Below are positions 63,908 to 64,000 of a stretch of 64,000 nucleotides of DNA, in pieces. The notes beneath the pieces were generated by a model that had not been told where the DNA came from, searched no databases, and worked only from the letters and a program-made list of their open reading frames with translations. Numbering within the stretch: position 1 is the first letter of the stretch; each line of letters opens with the position of its first letter. The translations under genes were made by a program, and so were the position numbers. The stretch comes from Alphaproteobacteria bacterium (GTDB lineage: Bacteria; Pseudomonadota; Alphaproteobacteria; DSM-16000; Inquilinaceae), in contig JANQIX010000034.1 in assembly GCA_028281925.1 (NCBI GenBank), positions 158,122 through 222,121 of the forward strand, in the 5' to 3' direction.

Positions 63908-64000
63908 AAGCAAGTGGTATGCCAACAAGCAGTGAGGGCTGCTTCCCTCCAGTCAAGCTGTCAGTTTTGCACATCTGATATCGAAAACTGACACCTTCCT
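63908..64000. repeat. Right-edge sequence with a 10-bp inverted repeat, possible mobile-element end
   Basis: TGTCAGTTTT (63959-63968) is inverted exactly as AAAACTGACA (63984-63993) around 15 bases. It lies 51 bases after a TPR gene that looks cut short. The base composition here is lower in GC than the flanking genes. The TGT...ACA ends and the gene truncation suggest an insertion-sequence end or a terminator; the window stops before this can be decided. Confidence 0.4.

Overview
The window looks like chromosomal DNA of a GC-rich alphaproteobacterium, probably Rhodospirillales-like. This rests on gene content and on a LexA operator of the alphaproteobacterial type (GTTC-N7-GTTC) beside imuA and imuB. 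It also rests on a FixK/FNR-controlled ccoNOQP-GHIS oxidase locus and the yicC-gmk gene pair. The species cannot be named from what is visible. No rRNA, tRNA, CRISPR array, prophage or complete insertion sequence was seen. Gene density is high and stop/start overlaps (ATGA, TGATG, GTGA) are frequent, so operons can be read fairly directly.

Layout from left to right. 0-3.7 kb: a livKHMGF-type branched-chain amino acid (or related amide) ABC importer, with the binding protein cut by the left edge. 3.8-7.1 kb: a broken HepT toxin with an intact MntA antitoxin, a GFA-family zinc protein, two small membrane proteins of unknown function, and a stand-alone Lrp-type RAM domain overlapping a formamidase-like hydrolase. 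7.2-9.7 kb: SOS mutagenesis genes imuA and imuB, each with its own LexA sites. 9.9-12.2 kb: a three-gene cassette of two TIGR04283/TIGR04282-type transferases and an APH-like kinase. 12.3-20.3 kb: omega-aminotransferase, a lipoprotein, a polyamine importer (potFGHI type) and agmatine deiminase. 20.4-25.5 kb: two tandem GH13 alpha-glucosidases, a REP-like inverted repeat, a creatininase-family hydrolase and a metallophosphoesterase.

25.6-33.7 kb holds a complete cbb3 oxidase locus (ccoNOQP structural genes, ccoGHIS assembly genes) behind a perfect TTGAT-N4-ATCAA box. 33.8-45.9 kb is an envelope block: an uncharacterised protein, a secreted peptidoglycan-binding/PPC/MORN protein, a very large alpha-2-macroglobulin, its usual partner PbpC, a convergent lytic transglycosylase and an M20 peptidase. 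46.1-49.3 kb is a run of small secreted or membrane proteins, one built of five 16-residue repeats, ending in a CapA-family protein. 49.5-56.3 kb is a signalling block: an Rcp1-like receiver, a REC-GGDEF-EAL protein, a sensor kinase and a convergent PAS-GGDEF-EAL protein. 56.5-63.9 kb carries phosphoglucomutase, class I fumarase, a small membrane protein, an SDR, yicC, gmk and a TPR protein that stops abruptly beside an inverted repeat at the right edge.

No unmistakably new system was found. The best candidates for new biology are the five-repeat secreted protein and its neighbours (46.4-47.3 kb), the phased LexA half-sites in the imuA-imuB spacer, the near-leaderless imuA promoter, the HepT stop codon that falls on the conserved tyrosine, the multi-domain MORN protein next to the macroglobulin/PbpC pair, and the transferase-transferase-kinase cassette.
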